Below are positions 8,396 through 16,683 of a stretch of DNA of 47,960 bases, one piece after another. The first letter of the stretch is position 1; every line of letters starts with the position of its first letter. This DNA comes from Litorilinea aerophila (GTDB taxonomy: Bacteria > Chloroflexota > Anaerolineae > Caldilineales > Caldilineaceae), in contig CAMDQF010000006.1 of assembly GCA_945905745.1 (NCBI GenBank), positions 1 to 47,960 on the forward strand, read 5' to 3'. A program made the position numbers and the translations under genes. The notes beneath the pieces were generated by a model. The model had not been told where the DNA came from. It ran no database searches and saw nothing but the letters and a program-made list of their open reading frames with translations.

Positions 8396-9403
8396 TTGAA
8401 CAACGGACACACACCCATCTACGGGCAGATCACCGGTTGGGGCGCCTACGCCCCGGAGAAGATATTGACCAATTTCGATCTGCCGCCGGAACTGGAAACC
8501 AGCGACGAGTGGATCGTCCAGCGCACAGGCATTCGGGAACGGCGCATTGCCGCGCCCGACGAGACGACCTGCACCCTTTCCCTCAACGCCAGCCGGGCCG
8601 CGCTGGCCAAGGCGGGCATCGCTGCTACGGAATTGGACCTGATTATCGTCGCCACCTCCACACCGGATCACCACACGCCGCCGGTCTCCAGCCAGTTGCA
8701 GCACAGCCTGGGCGCGACGGATGTGCCCGCCTTCGTCGTTGTCACCGGCTGCACGGGCTTTGTCTACGCGCTGAGTACGGCCTATCAATTCATCCACAGC
8801 GGCGCCTATCGCAATATTCTGGTGGTGGGGGTGGAGCTGCTCAGCCGCTTTGTGGACTGGACCGACCGCTCCATGTGTGTGCTCTTTGGGGATGCGGCCG
8901 GCGCGGTGGTGGTGCAGGCGACGGATCGCCCCTGCGGGCTGCGCAGCTTCGTCCTCGGCTCGGACGGCAGCCAGAGCGAGCAGATTATTATGCACGGGGG
9001 CGGTTCGGCCCGGCCCTTCAGCCAGGAGGTACTGGACAATCGCCAGCAGTATGTGCAGATGAACGGGCGGGAGGTCTTCAAATTTGCCACTCGGGTCGTC
9101 GGCCCTGCCTGTGCGCAGGCTGCGGCCAAAGCCGGGATGACCCTGGCCGATATGGACTGGATTGTGCCCCATCAGGCCAATCTGCGCATCATCCAGACCG
9201 CGGCCAAGCTGATGGACTTTCCGCTGGAACGCTTCGTCGTCAACATCGAGCGCTACGCCAACACCTCCGCCGCCTCGATTCCCCTGGCCCTGACCGAAAA
9301 TCTCGACAGCGGGCGCATCCTGCCCACGGATCGGCTGATGCTCGTGGCCTTTGGCGCAGGGCTGACCTGGGGCGCAGCGGTGTTGGAGATGAGTCCTCGA
9401 TAA
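8396..9403 (+). CDS. fabH: 3-oxoacyl-ACP synthase III (KASIII)
   Basis: This 335-residue protein starts at a TTG with AGGAG seven bases upstream. The same frame is open for another 1.6 kb upstream, but that part is antisense to the thiolase and monooxygenase genes. KASIII condenses an acyl-CoA starter with malonyl-ACP to begin fatty-acid synthesis. The catalytic triad is intact: Cys119 (VTGCTG), His259 (PHQAN) and Asn289 (YANTSAASIP). The first residues TGWGAYAPEK, SDEWIVQRTGIRERR and the GDAAGAVV motif are typical. No other fab genes are nearby, so it may be a second copy or a starter enzyme for a special acyl chain. The HMG-CoA-synthase-like relatives are less likely given these motifs. Confidence 0.9.
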   Translation: MNNGHTPIYGQITGWGAYAPEKILTNFDLPPELETSDEWIVQRTGIRERRIAAPDETTCTLSLNASRAALAKAGIAATELDLIIVATSTPDHHTPPVSSQLQHSLGATDVPAFVVVTGCTGFVYALSTAYQFIHSGAYRNILVVGVELLSRFVDWTDRSMCVLFGDAAGAVVVQATDRPCGLRSFVLGSDGSQSEQIIMHGGGSARPFSQEVLDNRQQYVQMNGREVFKFATRVVGPACAQAAAKAGMTLADMDWIVPHQANLRIIQTAAKLMDFPLERFVVNIERYANTSAASIPLALTENLDSGRILPTDRLMLVAFGAGLTWGAAVLEMSPR

Positions 9404-9415
9404 AACAGATAGTAG

Positions 9416-9477
9416 GTTGGGTTCTCCCGGCAAGAGCGCGCCATCTACGCGACCAGCCTGCGCCGGGAGAACCCAAC
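9416..9477. repeat. GTTGGGTT palindromic element, copy 1
   Basis: The 16-base arms GTTGGGTTCTCCCGGC (9416-9431) and its exact complement (9462-9477) enclose a 30-base loop just after fabH. The same arms recur at 19301-19361, and a relative occurs at 19202-19265. It may form the fabH mRNA 3' hairpin. Confidence 0.85.
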
Positions 9478-9505
9478 ACGCTGCGGTCTATTGACTGTCA
9501 TTGAC

Positions 9506-9554
9506 GCAGAAAAAGAGAGGGCCAGACAAAAAGTCTGGCCCTCTCTTTTTCTGC
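9506..9554. terminator. perfect 22-bp hairpin, bidirectional terminator
   Basis: The arms 9506-9527 and 9533-9554 are perfectly complementary over 22 bases around an AAAAA loop. The base of the stem has A-rich and T-rich ends, so it could terminate in either direction. It stands about 100 bases after fabH and before the leftward UPF0175 gene. Confidence 0.65.
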
Positions 9555-9597
9555 CTATTCACCAGCAGAGGCAAGCACAGTTGCGATCAGCGCATCA

Positions 9598-9741
9598 CTA
9601 GTACACTGCGGCGTAAATACCTGTGCGGTTCCTGCTCCCCGCCGGTCCGTGACCGGCGGCGGGTGCCCACCAGACGCCGCCGGGTCACGGACCCGGCGGG
9701 AGCGATTTATCAGCATAGTCATTTGCACCGCAGTGTACTAG
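9598..9741. mobile_element. 144-bp MITE-like palindromic element
   Basis: The terminal inverted repeats CTAGTACACTGCGG (9598-9611) and its exact complement (9728-9741) bound an almost fully palindromic 144-bp element. The centre is a GC-rich double hairpin built on the CCGCCGG/CCGGCGG and GTCACGGAC/GTCCGTGAC words. CTAG at both ends may be a 4-bp target duplication, since it is self-complementary. It carries no gene. Its right end lies inside the 3' part of the UPF0175 gene and supplies that gene's last codons and stop. Confidence 0.75.
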
Positions 9742-10026
9742 CCCGAAAACCGAAGGAACGCAATTTATCAGTCGTCTGGCTGCCTCCACCTCGTACTTTG
9801 CCTCTCTCGCATCCAAATTGATGGCTGCCACGCCGTATCGCTCCAGCAGATGCAGAAACAGCACACGGGATACCCCAGCCACTTCTGCGGCTTTACCTGA
9901 TGTTAGCTTTCCCATATCAAAAAGCTTGACCGCAAGTAACATCTGCATCTCCCGCGCAAAATCGTCATCCGACATTTTGAGCAGAAACGGAAGATCCTTT
10001 GGGATAGTCAGTGTCAATTGTGTCAC
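9685..10026 (-). CDS. UPF0175-family antitoxin-like protein, C-terminus altered by insertion
   Basis: This 113-residue protein starts at a GTG (10026). The longer frame to 10557 is antisense to the aminotransferase gene. Residues 1-89 match the UPF0175 pattern: TLTIPKDLPFLLKMSDDDFAREMQ, then LTSGKAAEVAGVSRVLFLHLLERYG, which resembles a small DNA-binding helix pair, then an acidic/basic tail. UPF0175 proteins are thought to be antitoxins of PIN-type toxins, but no toxin gene is adjacent. The last 17 or so residues are read from the palindromic element at 9598-9741. Removing the element and one CTAG would give a stop after three other codons (VMR), so the original protein probably had about 99 residues. 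The gene may still work because the core is intact. Confidence 0.7.
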   Translation of the reverse strand: MTQLTLTIPKDLPFLLKMSDDDFAREMQMLLAVKLFDMGKLTSGKAAEVAGVSRVLFLHLLERYGVAAINLDAREAKYEVEAARRLINCVPSVFGLVHCGANDYADKSLPPGP

Positions 10027-10061
10027 TGCTTCGATACTCCTGTTTTGCGAACAGGGCCAAA

Positions 10062-10991
10062 TCAGCCCAACTTCACATGGGTCAGCCAGTTCCATTTGTC
10101 CGGCGCGCCGTCTTCCACAATGCCGAAGAAGACATCCTGCACGGCTTTGGTGATGGGTCCGCGCTTGCCGTCGCCCACGGGCATCCGGTCCACTGAGCGC
10201 ACGGGGGTGATCTCGGCCGCGGTTCCAGTGAAGAAAATCTCGTCGGCCATGTAGAGCATCTCCCGGCTCATGGACGCTTCCTTCACTTCGTAGCCCAGGT
10301 CTTTGGCGATGGTCATCGCGCTGTCCCGGGTGATGCCGCCCAGAATACTGCTGGAAAGAGGCGGGGTGTAGATGACGCCCTTGTGGATGATGAAGATATT
10401 CTCGCCGCTGCCTTCGCTGATCTGGCCGTTGCCGTCCAGGGCGATGCCTTCGGTGAAGCCGTTGTCTTTGGCTTCGATGACGATATTCTGGCTGGAGATG
10501 TACTGACCGCCGATCTTCGCCATGGGGCTGAGCATATTGGGGGCCATCCGCCGCCAACTGCTCACCTGCACGTCGATGCCGTTCTCAATCGCATCTGTGC
10601 CCAGATAGCGTCCCCAGGGAACCGTCGCCACAATCGCATCCACCGGGCAGCCCCGGCCATCCACGCCCAGGGTGTTGTAGCCCCGGAAGACCAGCGGGCG
10701 CACATAAGCGCTGCGCAGATTGTTGGCCTGCAAGACCAGAATCGTCACATCCATCCACTCGTCCACAGTCAGCGGGGAGGGGATGTGGGCCACTTTGCAG
10801 CTAAAGAGCAGCCGTTCGTAATGCTCCCGCCCGCGGAAGATGGCCGGACCGTCCGGTGTCTCGTAGGCCCGAATGCCCTCAAAAGTGCTGCTGCCGTAGT
10901 GCAGGGCGTGGGTAAAGACGTGGACCTGGGCCTGGTCCCACGGAATGATTTCGCCGTTCATCCAGATAAAGTCGGCTCGCATTTTCGCCAT
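10062..10991 (-). CDS. ilvE: branched-chain amino acid aminotransferase
   Basis: This 309-residue class IV aminotransferase starts at the ATG at 10991, which has AGGAG six or seven bases upstream. A longer open frame to 11018 lacks this signal. The enzyme transfers the amino group between glutamate and the 2-oxo acids of Leu, Ile and Val. The N-terminal WMNGEIIPWDQAQVHVFTH and GSSTFEGIRAY are typical of IlvE. Lys159 (MAKIGGQY) is the PLP Schiff-base lysine, and SEGSGENIF with the later GTAAEITPV region are conserved PLP and substrate motifs. D-amino-acid transaminases share the fold but differ in the FEGIRAY region. The leader has a TATAAT box at 11118-11123. Confidence 0.92.
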   Translation of the reverse strand: MAKMRADFIWMNGEIIPWDQAQVHVFTHALHYGSSTFEGIRAYETPDGPAIFRGREHYERLLFSCKVAHIPSPLTVDEWMDVTILVLQANNLRSAYVRPLVFRGYNTLGVDGRGCPVDAIVATVPWGRYLGTDAIENGIDVQVSSWRRMAPNMLSPMAKIGGQYISSQNIVIEAKDNGFTEGIALDGNGQISEGSGENIFIIHKGVIYTPPLSSSILGGITRDSAMTIAKDLGYEVKEASMSREMLYMADEIFFTGTAAEITPVRSVDRMPVGDGKRGPITKAVQDVFFGIVEDGAPDKWNWLTHVKLG

Positions 10992-11018
10992 TGAGTTTCT
11001 CCTTCGCAAATGGGACAC

Positions 11019-11186
11019 GGACGCAATCGACTTCGTTGGGGAAGGAGCGCGTGTCTGGTCGGATTTTGGTCAGGAGTTCACCTTTTCTCAAAAAGCGAGC
11101 CCCTGACAAGTCCAGCCATTATAGCCAGTAAAAGGGAGAAATGCTATTTTGCGGGGTTCGATTTTTGTTCATTTCCGCGTCAATTC
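11019..11186 (-). promoter_or_regulatory. ilvE leader and promoter region
   Basis: On the minus strand a perfect TATAAT lies at 11123-11118 without a clear -35 box. The transcript would have a leader of about 120 nt with an imperfect GTCAGG...CCTGAC stem (about 11058-11107). I looked for T-box motifs and did not find them. Confidence 0.35.
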
Positions 11187-13427
11187 TCATTCGTTGCGAA
11201 TCCAGGGGAAAAAGATCGGGGCGGGTGTTCCGCCAGGCTCGCTCGTCGGTTCTTTGGTCACAACGGTTTGCAGAGTGGCCGTGCGCACCAGAGGCGGCTG
11301 GAGGGTAGAAATATCCACAACCGTCACGTTCGTCATACCGATGCTGGCGGTGAGGGGGATATTGACGGTGACAGGCAGGCTGACGGTGCTGTCAGGTTGC
11401 AAGGAAACCGTTGCGTCTGTGACAGTTGCAGGCCATTGGGACGAACGGATGACGAGGGTAAAGCAGGCGGGCAATGTACCAGTATTGGTTAGCGTGAGTG
11501 TGTGGGTGAAGGTTTCGCCTGAGATCACATCGGCGGAGGCGGGCATCTGTTCCAGTTCCAGTTCCAGACCCGACTCACCGTTGATTTTGACAAAAGCGGC
11601 AGAGGGTGGTCCCCAATTGCCTGCGGCATCCTGACTTTCAATAAAAAGGGTGTGCTGCCCCGGACACCAGCCAGCCGTGTCGATCAGCCCTCTCACCCCT
11701 TCGCTGGTAGCGTTGAATGTGCCGTCGGTTGGCGAAAGCAGATGGGTGGTGGATGTCTCCCAAGAAGGCTTATCAATTGTATAGCGGGCTACGGCCACAT
11801 TCTGGGACGGCTCCACGCCGTAGCCGTTGGCAAAATAGCGGGTATCGTTGGCAGTGGCGGTGAGGGTGATGGGCTGGCCCACATCCACCTGGCTGGCAGA
11901 CAGGGCAACCGCAAGCGTATCCGGCCCAGCGGCCACCTGATAGGGACGGCGGGCGGCTTTGGCCGCGTAGAGCAGGCTGTCCAGATTCTGTTGAACGATA
12001 AAACTTTCAAAATAGGAGCAACTTTGGAAAAAGCTGGTCCCGACCTCGAAAGTATAGGTGGCGACGCCGAATTCGCCGTAGGCAAAATCAGTCGTGCTGC
12101 CGTCCACCGCATAGAGACAGTTGGATGTATTGCAGACGCTGTAGCGGTTGTGGTAGCCAAACTTGCGCCCCAATCGGCGCAACTGCTCCATATTGGGTGC
12201 GTCGCTGCCCGTGTGATCCCAGGAATAGATCACCAGATTGCCGTAGGAGTGCAGCGAAATAAAGACGCCATTTGTGTCAAGGGGTGCGGCGTCGGTGTAA
12301 TTCGGCCCACGCTGGTCGGCGAAGACGCTGCGCATATAAGCCTGGATGGCCTGCACCTCCGGCTCGGAGCCAGGCGATGAGCCCCGGTAGATGACACTGC
12401 ACGGATCGCTGGAGGAACAGCCTTCTCCGCACGTGCCCCACAGAAATGTGCTGTTGCGATTCAGGTCTACGCCAAAGGAGTAGGGCGCGTTGCTGGGCGA
12501 CGAAGCGCAGGTGGCGGGTCGATCCGTGTTTTTGCGCCAGGAATAGCCCTGTTCGGCCCAGCCGCGCCCGTCCGGGTTGGCCTGGGGAACGATATGAATT
12601 TCGTTGTAGTCGAGCAGCCAGGTGATGTCCGGGTCCACGCCGTAGCCTGCGACCAGCTTTTCCGCAAAGCGGGCAGCCAGTTCCGCGGTGGCATACTCTC
12701 GGGCGTGAATGGCCGCAACCAGCACAAATTTGCCCTTTTCCGTCACCCTGGAATTCTGATTGGTCAGTACCAGCGCGTGGATATCCGAACCCGCGGGCTC
12801 ACCCGGTGTCACTTTGTCGTAGCTGTCGCCGATGTCGATCCACTGAGCGATCTCCGGCTTGTCCGCGGCCAGTTGAGACAGACTGGCGAAGGTCTCGCCC
12901 ACTGTCCGGTAGCAGGCGTAGCCGGGAATGCCGCTGGTCTGCTCGGCGTTGCGGGCGGCGGGACGGGCGAGGGTGGCGGTCATCTCGGCGTCAACAATCC
13001 ACGCGTAGCCCAGCAGTTGCAGCCATCTTTCCTGCGCCGGATAGACCAACGCCACCACTTCCCCCGTCTGCCGGTTGACCTCCCAGACGTCCAAATTGCC
13101 AGTCAGCGGGCGCAGCGCGGTCTCGTCGGTAAAGGGGATGCGGATGACGACAGGGGATTGGGGATTGGGGGCTGGAGATTGGGGATCGGAGATTGGGGAT
13201 TGGGGATTGGGTGAGACACAGGGATCGGTGAAGATAGCTGGGGATTGGAGCGCAGGCAGGCCAGTCGGGCTGGTCAGGTCTGGGCGGCAGGGGATGGGGT
13301 TCTGGGCTGTGGGCGCGGCGTAGAGGTGAGCAACGGGTTTAAGCCGCTCTGCCAGTGCCAACAGTGCGATGCACAAAAGAAGCGCTGTCAACAGCCGTCT
13401 GGGAGTCAAGAGTTTGTGTCTTTGCAT
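11187..13427 (-). CDS. secreted M14 zinc carboxypeptidase
   Basis: This 746-residue protein (ATG at 13427, AGGA upstream) has a basic N-terminus and a hydrophobic segment at about 13-28, a signal peptide or anchor. The M14 catalytic domain spans about 165-480. His241 and Glu244 (HARE) with His393 (SLHSYG) bind zinc, NRN (323-325) carries the substrate-binding Arg, and Glu461 (FEVGT) is the catalytic base. The insertion with several Cys at about 330-345 suggests disulfides. Two beta-rich modules follow (about 510-620 and 630-725), the second like an immunoglobulin or CARDB-type fold. Residues 73-92 are translated from a GGGGATT heptamer repeat (PNPQSP units) in the linker before the prodomain. 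It probably degrades extracellular peptides. Confidence 0.9.
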   Translation of the reverse strand: MQRHKLLTPRRLLTALLLCIALLALAERLKPVAHLYAAPTAQNPIPCRPDLTSPTGLPALQSPAIFTDPCVSPNPQSPISDPQSPAPNPQSPVVIRIPFTDETALRPLTGNLDVWEVNRQTGEVVALVYPAQERWLQLLGYAWIVDAEMTATLARPAARNAEQTSGIPGYACYRTVGETFASLSQLAADKPEIAQWIDIGDSYDKVTPGEPAGSDIHALVLTNQNSRVTEKGKFVLVAAIHAREYATAELAARFAEKLVAGYGVDPDITWLLDYNEIHIVPQANPDGRGWAEQGYSWRKNTDRPATCASSPSNAPYSFGVDLNRNSTFLWGTCGEGCSSSDPCSVIYRGSSPGSEPEVQAIQAYMRSVFADQRGPNYTDAAPLDTNGVFISLHSYGNLVIYSWDHTGSDAPNMEQLRRLGRKFGYHNRYSVCNTSNCLYAVDGSTTDFAYGEFGVATYTFEVGTSFFQSCSYFESFIVQQNLDSLLYAAKAARRPYQVAAGPDTLAVALSASQVDVGQPITLTATANDTRYFANGYGVEPSQNVAVARYTIDKPSWETSTTHLLSPTDGTFNATSEGVRGLIDTAGWCPGQHTLFIESQDAAGNWGPPSAAFVKINGESGLELELEQMPASADVISGETFTHTLTLTNTGTLPACFTLVIRSSQWPATVTDATVSLQPDSTVSLPVTVNIPLTASIGMTNVTVVDISTLQPPLVRTATLQTVVTKEPTSEPGGTPAPIFFPWIRNE
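13153..13211. repeat. GGGGATT heptamer repeat inside a coding region
   Basis: About eight seven-base units related to GGGGATT lie in frame within the M14 carboxypeptidase gene. They encode Pro/Asn/Gln/Ser units of seven residues per three repeats. It is the same unit as at 6986-7021, 26559-26624 and 35905-35944. Confidence 0.85.
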
Positions 13428-13457
13428 AGCAATTTTCCTGGTCATGCGGGAAGCCCA

Positions 13458-13805
13458 CTACAGCCCAAGACAGTAACGTACAGCATCTTCGACTTGTTCA
13501 AGAACGGTCCCCGCCACTTGGCCCGCAGGCGTAGCCGGAAACCGACTGACATCGAGCGAACGAATTTGAAAACACAAAAAGACTGTTTCCATCGGCAGGC
13601 CACTCTCCGCCCCACTTATGCGCACGTTCGTCGAGTAGTCGCGCGGCAGATTTTCCCCTTTTGTGCCGACAATGACTGTCACAACCAGCGGCAACCGATT
13701 GATCGCATCAATCGAAAGTACCAAGACTGGACGTTGCCCAGCCTGTTCGCGGCCCTGCACTGGGTTCAGATTGACGAAGTAAATATCTCCGCGCTGAACA
13801 CTCAT
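13458..13805 (-). CDS. MazF/PemK-type mRNA interferase toxin
   Basis: This 115-residue protein has the PemK/MazF signature: MSVQRGDIYFVNLNP at the first strand, REQAGQRPVLVLS with the conserved Arg/Pro segment, a DAINR connector, and a central strand TVIVGTKG. Such toxins cleave single-stranded mRNA at short sequences and are neutralised by a cognate antitoxin. It overlaps the preceding small gene (13802-14041) by four bases, the normal arrangement of an antitoxin-toxin operon. It lies 30 bases before the end of the intergenic gap to the carboxypeptidase gene. Confidence 0.88.
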   Translation of the reverse strand: MSVQRGDIYFVNLNPVQGREQAGQRPVLVLSIDAINRLPLVVTVIVGTKGENLPRDYSTNVRISGAESGLPMETVFLCFQIRSLDVSRFPATPAGQVAGTVLEQVEDAVRYCLGL

Positions 13806-14041
13806 CCATTTACCCCTAACCCGTCGGCTTCGGTTGTTGCGAACTCGGCCTCAATCGCTTTCAACTCGCGTTGCATATTCGGATCATAGGCCATCGCTGC
13901 CAGTTGCGTCTCCAGCGCTGGACGTGTCCGCAATGTCCGTTTGCGAATGCGCTGAATCAAACGCTCCAGCAACCAAAGTTGGTCAGATAAAGCGAGTTGG
14001 CTGATCTCTATTTCCATCCGTTCAATCAAACTAGCATTCAT
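13802..14041 (-). CDS. antitoxin partner of the MazF-like toxin
   Basis: This 79-residue protein is largely helical (LIERMEIEISQLALSDQLWLLERLIQRI), then a basic stretch (RKRTLRTR), then an acidic tail (ELKAIEAEF). It overlaps the MazF-like toxin start by ATGA, so its role as antitoxin is inferred from position. It does not show the AbrB-type MazE fold. A helical domain with a toxin-binding tail, like those paired with Chloroflexota and cyanobacterial MazF proteins, is more likely. Confidence 0.7.
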   Translation of the reverse strand: MNASLIERMEIEISQLALSDQLWLLERLIQRIRKRTLRTRPALETQLAAMAYDPNMQRELKAIEAEFATTEADGLGVNG

Positions 14042-14084
14042 AGATACCGACCTTATCCAGAGATTCTAACGATGCCTGATCTGC

Positions 14085-14104
14085 AACTTTCCACCTGCCA
14101 CCAC
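14085..14104. repeat. short CCACCTG-type repeat
   Basis: AACTTTCCACCTGCCACC (about 14085-14102) sits just after the VWA stop. It matches the edge of the larger CCACCTG heptamer array at 23560-23757, including the CAACTTTCCACTTG-like border in reverse orientation. Confidence 0.5.
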
Positions 14105-15484
14105 CTACTTCTCCACCAGCATCCGATCCACCGCGGCGGTCAACTCGGCCAGCGTACTCACCTGCAAAATCGTATCACAAATGGGCGCGTATTCCAGCAT
14201 ATCGCTGTCGCCGCTCCCCCACATCATCGGCATCTCCGGGTTGAGCCAGAGAGTGCGTCGGGCACGCCGGGCCATCATCCCGAAAATATCCAACCGGGGA
14301 TCGTTGTAGTTGTTGCGTCCGTCGCCCACCACAATCAGCGTCGTTCGGCTATCGATAGTGTCCAGGTGACCGTCGGCAAAGTTTTGCAGGCCGTTGCCCA
14401 TATCCGTGCTGTAGTAGCCCGGCGGCATACGGACTAACACCTGGCCGATAGCCTCATTGGCGTCCCTCCCCTGCAGATCCGGCGTGATATATTCCAAATG
14501 GTCGATAAAGGCGAAGGCGTGGGTCTTTGTGACCAGATCCTGCAATTCGTAGACCAGACTGAGCATTAGTTCCGAGCAGTAGCGCATGGATGTGCTGATG
14601 TCGCAGATGACCACCAGTTTGGGTTTGACTTTGCGGTCCCGGTGTTTGATGTCGAAGGGGACGCTGCCGTGGCGCAAGTTGGCCCGAATCGTCGCTTTGG
14701 CGTCCAGTTGACCGGTCTTGGCCCGCTTCTGGCGCAGAGCCACCCGGCTGCGCAAAAGCGCAGCCAGCTTGCGCACTTCTTTGCGCAGTTTGTGCATATC
14801 GTCGTCGGAGAGCGCGTTGAAGGGGCGGTCCATCAGCCCGTCCAGTGCATCTTGCGGGCGCTGCTCGCTCATGTTTTGAGCGATCTTCTGCCCGGCGAAC
14901 TGGCGCAACTGTTCTTCCAGCCCCTGCATGTTGGCCTGAATCAATTGGCGCATCTGCTCCATCCGCTCTTTGTTCATCCCCATCTGGGCCATCAGTTTGG
15001 CGATCTCATCCATCGCCTTGCGCACTTCGTCGAATTGAAGGGCACGCTGCATCCGCCGGGCCATCCACTCCCGATAGCGTAGATCGTCGGCCTGGTTCAA
15101 CCCCACCATCTGGCCCAGCCGCTCCAACTCCTCTTTGCTCAACTGCTCACCCCGCAGCAGCCGTTCCAGCATCTCGCGCAGGTGTTCGCCAAACTGACGC
15201 AGAGCCTCAGCCAGCATCGCCGCTTCTTCTTCGGTCAAATCTTCGGTCAGGTTCATCAGCGGTGGCGCTTCTGTGCCGTCGAAAAAGAGGGGGAACAGCT
15301 CCTCAAAGGTGCCCAAATCCGCGGCTTCTTTGACCAGTGTGGCGCGCAGGCTGAGCCGGAATGCCTCCCGCTCCTGAATGCCCAGATTATCCACCGCCCG
15401 AAAGGCATCCGCGCTCTCGGCCAGGCTGACCCGCACACCGCCGGAGCGGAGGGCGGCGATGAATTTGACGATGCGTTCTTCCAT
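14105..15484 (-). CDS. CoxE-like VWA-domain protein
   Basis: This protein has 459 residues from the ATG at 15484, which has GGAGGT eight bases upstream. The alternative start at 15577 lies inside an inverted repeat. The N-terminal half is helical and charged, including a Met/Gln-rich coiled region (about 145-200). The C-terminal half is a von Willebrand A domain with the metal-site motif DISTS, then DMGNGL and VVGDGRNNYNDPR. Proteins of this CoxE/YehP type work with a MoxR-type AAA ATPase to insert metals or mature other enzymes. The AAA gene is immediately upstream on the same strand (15676-16656), separated by a 150-bp palindromic element. The client protein is not present in this window. 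Confidence 0.85.
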   Translation of the reverse strand: MEERIVKFIAALRSGGVRVSLAESADAFRAVDNLGIQEREAFRLSLRATLVKEAADLGTFEELFPLFFDGTEAPPLMNLTEDLTEEEAAMLAEALRQFGEHLREMLERLLRGEQLSKEELERLGQMVGLNQADDLRYREWMARRMQRALQFDEVRKAMDEIAKLMAQMGMNKERMEQMRQLIQANMQGLEEQLRQFAGQKIAQNMSEQRPQDALDGLMDRPFNALSDDDMHKLRKEVRKLAALLRSRVALRQKRAKTGQLDAKATIRANLRHGSVPFDIKHRDRKVKPKLVVICDISTSMRYCSELMLSLVYELQDLVTKTHAFAFIDHLEYITPDLQGRDANEAIGQVLVRMPPGYYSTDMGNGLQNFADGHLDTIDSRTTLIVVGDGRNNYNDPRLDIFGMMARRARRTLWLNPEMPMMWGSGDSDMLEYAPICDTILQVSTLAELTAAVDRMLVEK

Positions 15485-15524
15485 TGGGAATACCTCCGAA
15501 GATACTGACAACTCGACACAGGAG

Positions 15525-15674
15525 GTATTGCGTATTTCGTATTGCGTAAGTAGTGGCGATTGAGGAGCATCGCACAATTGGTTCTGGGTGATGCTCCCAT
15601 AATTTCGTCACAAACACCCAATCGACAAAAGCCGAAGAGTCGTCCTAACCTACGCAATACGAAATACGCAATAC
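15525..15674. repeat. 150-bp element with 24-bp perfect inverted ends
   Basis: Positions 15525-15548 and 15651-15674 are exact reverse complements (24 of 24). Each arm is made of ATTGCGT/ATTTCGT heptamer-like words. The element fills the gap between the AAA stop and the VWA ribosome binding site. The ends would fold into a long stem in the shared transcript. Confidence 0.85.
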
Positions 15675-15675
15675 G

Positions 15676-16656
15676 TTAGTTATTCCGTCTGCCCCGCCGC
15701 CGAGACTCTTCTTCTCCACCGCCACCGCCTTCGCTTTCACCCCTGGCCCGGCCCAACTGGCGCTGGACTTTGCGCAGGTCGCTCTCGTGTTTGAGAAGGA
15801 CACTCATTGTCGTTTCCAGGGTTTTCTGGTCCAGAGCGGTGGCGTTGAGCGCCACCAGAGACCGGGCCCAGTCCAGGGTTTCGCTGATGCTGGGCGACTT
15901 ACGCAGGTCCATCCCGCGCAGGCGCTGGACAAGATCGACGGCCTGTTGGGCCAGTTTGGGGGCCAATTGGGGCACTTTCAGACGCACAACACCCAACTCC
16001 TGTTCCAAATCTGGGTAGCCGATGAAGAGGTAGAGGCAGCGCCGTTTCAGCGCTTCGCTCAGTTCCCGGGTATTGTTGCTGGTCAGCAGCACAATCGGCA
16101 TGTGTTTGGCGACGAGAGTCCCCAACTCAGGCACACTGACCTGAAAATCGCTCAAAATCTCCAGCAAAAAAGCCTCGAACTCGGCATCGGCCCGGTCAAT
16201 TTCGTCAATGAGCAACACCACTGGCTCTTCGCTCAGAATGGCCTGGAGCAGAGGGCGTTGCAGCAGAAAACGCATGGAGAAAAAAACATCTTCCTCACCG
16301 GCCAGCCGGTCAGCAGCCTCGGTCAGATTGGCCGCGCCGGAGAGGGTCTGGGCCAACTGGTCGCGCAAGAGTTGGGTATAGAGCAATTGTTTGGCATATT
16401 CCCACTCGTAGAGCGCCTTTGTCTCGTCCAGCCCCTCATAACATTGCAGGCGGATGAGTCTGCGCCCGGTAGCGCTGGCAATCGCCTTGGCCAGTTCGGT
16501 CTTGCCCACCCCAGCTGGCCCTTCGGCGAGCAGAGGCTTCTGCAACTGCTGGGCCAGGAAAGTAGTGGTAGCGATTTCGTCGCTGGAAATGTATTGCTGC
16601 TGGGAAAGGGCGTTCTTTGTATCGTCAATTGATTTGAACGTGCGTAGCTTTGTCAT
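15676..16656 (-). CDS. MoxR-family AAA ATPase
   Basis: This is a 326-residue AAA+ ATPase. Walker A is GPAGVGKTELAKA (about 43-55). Walker B is LLIDEIDRAD. Sensor 1 is LTSNNTRELSEALKRRC. The C-terminal lid helices end at about 300. The last 25 residues are Gly/Glu and then Arg-rich (GGGGGEEESRRRGRRNN), which is probably unstructured. MoxR ATPases act as chaperones with VWA-domain partners, and the VWA gene follows on the same strand, so the two are likely cotranscribed. The target is unknown. Confidence 0.9.
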   Translation of the reverse strand: MTKLRTFKSIDDTKNALSQQQYISSDEIATTTFLAQQLQKPLLAEGPAGVGKTELAKAIASATGRRLIRLQCYEGLDETKALYEWEYAKQLLYTQLLRDQLAQTLSGAANLTEAADRLAGEEDVFFSMRFLLQRPLLQAILSEEPVVLLIDEIDRADAEFEAFLLEILSDFQVSVPELGTLVAKHMPIVLLTSNNTRELSEALKRRCLYLFIGYPDLEQELGVVRLKVPQLAPKLAQQAVDLVQRLRGMDLRKSPSISETLDWARSLVALNATALDQKTLETTMSVLLKHESDLRKVQRQLGRARGESEGGGGGEEESRRRGRRNN

Positions 16657-16683
16657 GCGTCACGGCTCCTTGCGGCTCGGATT

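Noticed and set aside
11019-11186. T-box leader before ilvE
   Set aside because: The conserved T-box bulge sequence was not found.
13458-14041. AbrB-type MazE antitoxin
   Set aside because: The partner is helical with no sign of the swapped-hairpin AbrB fold.
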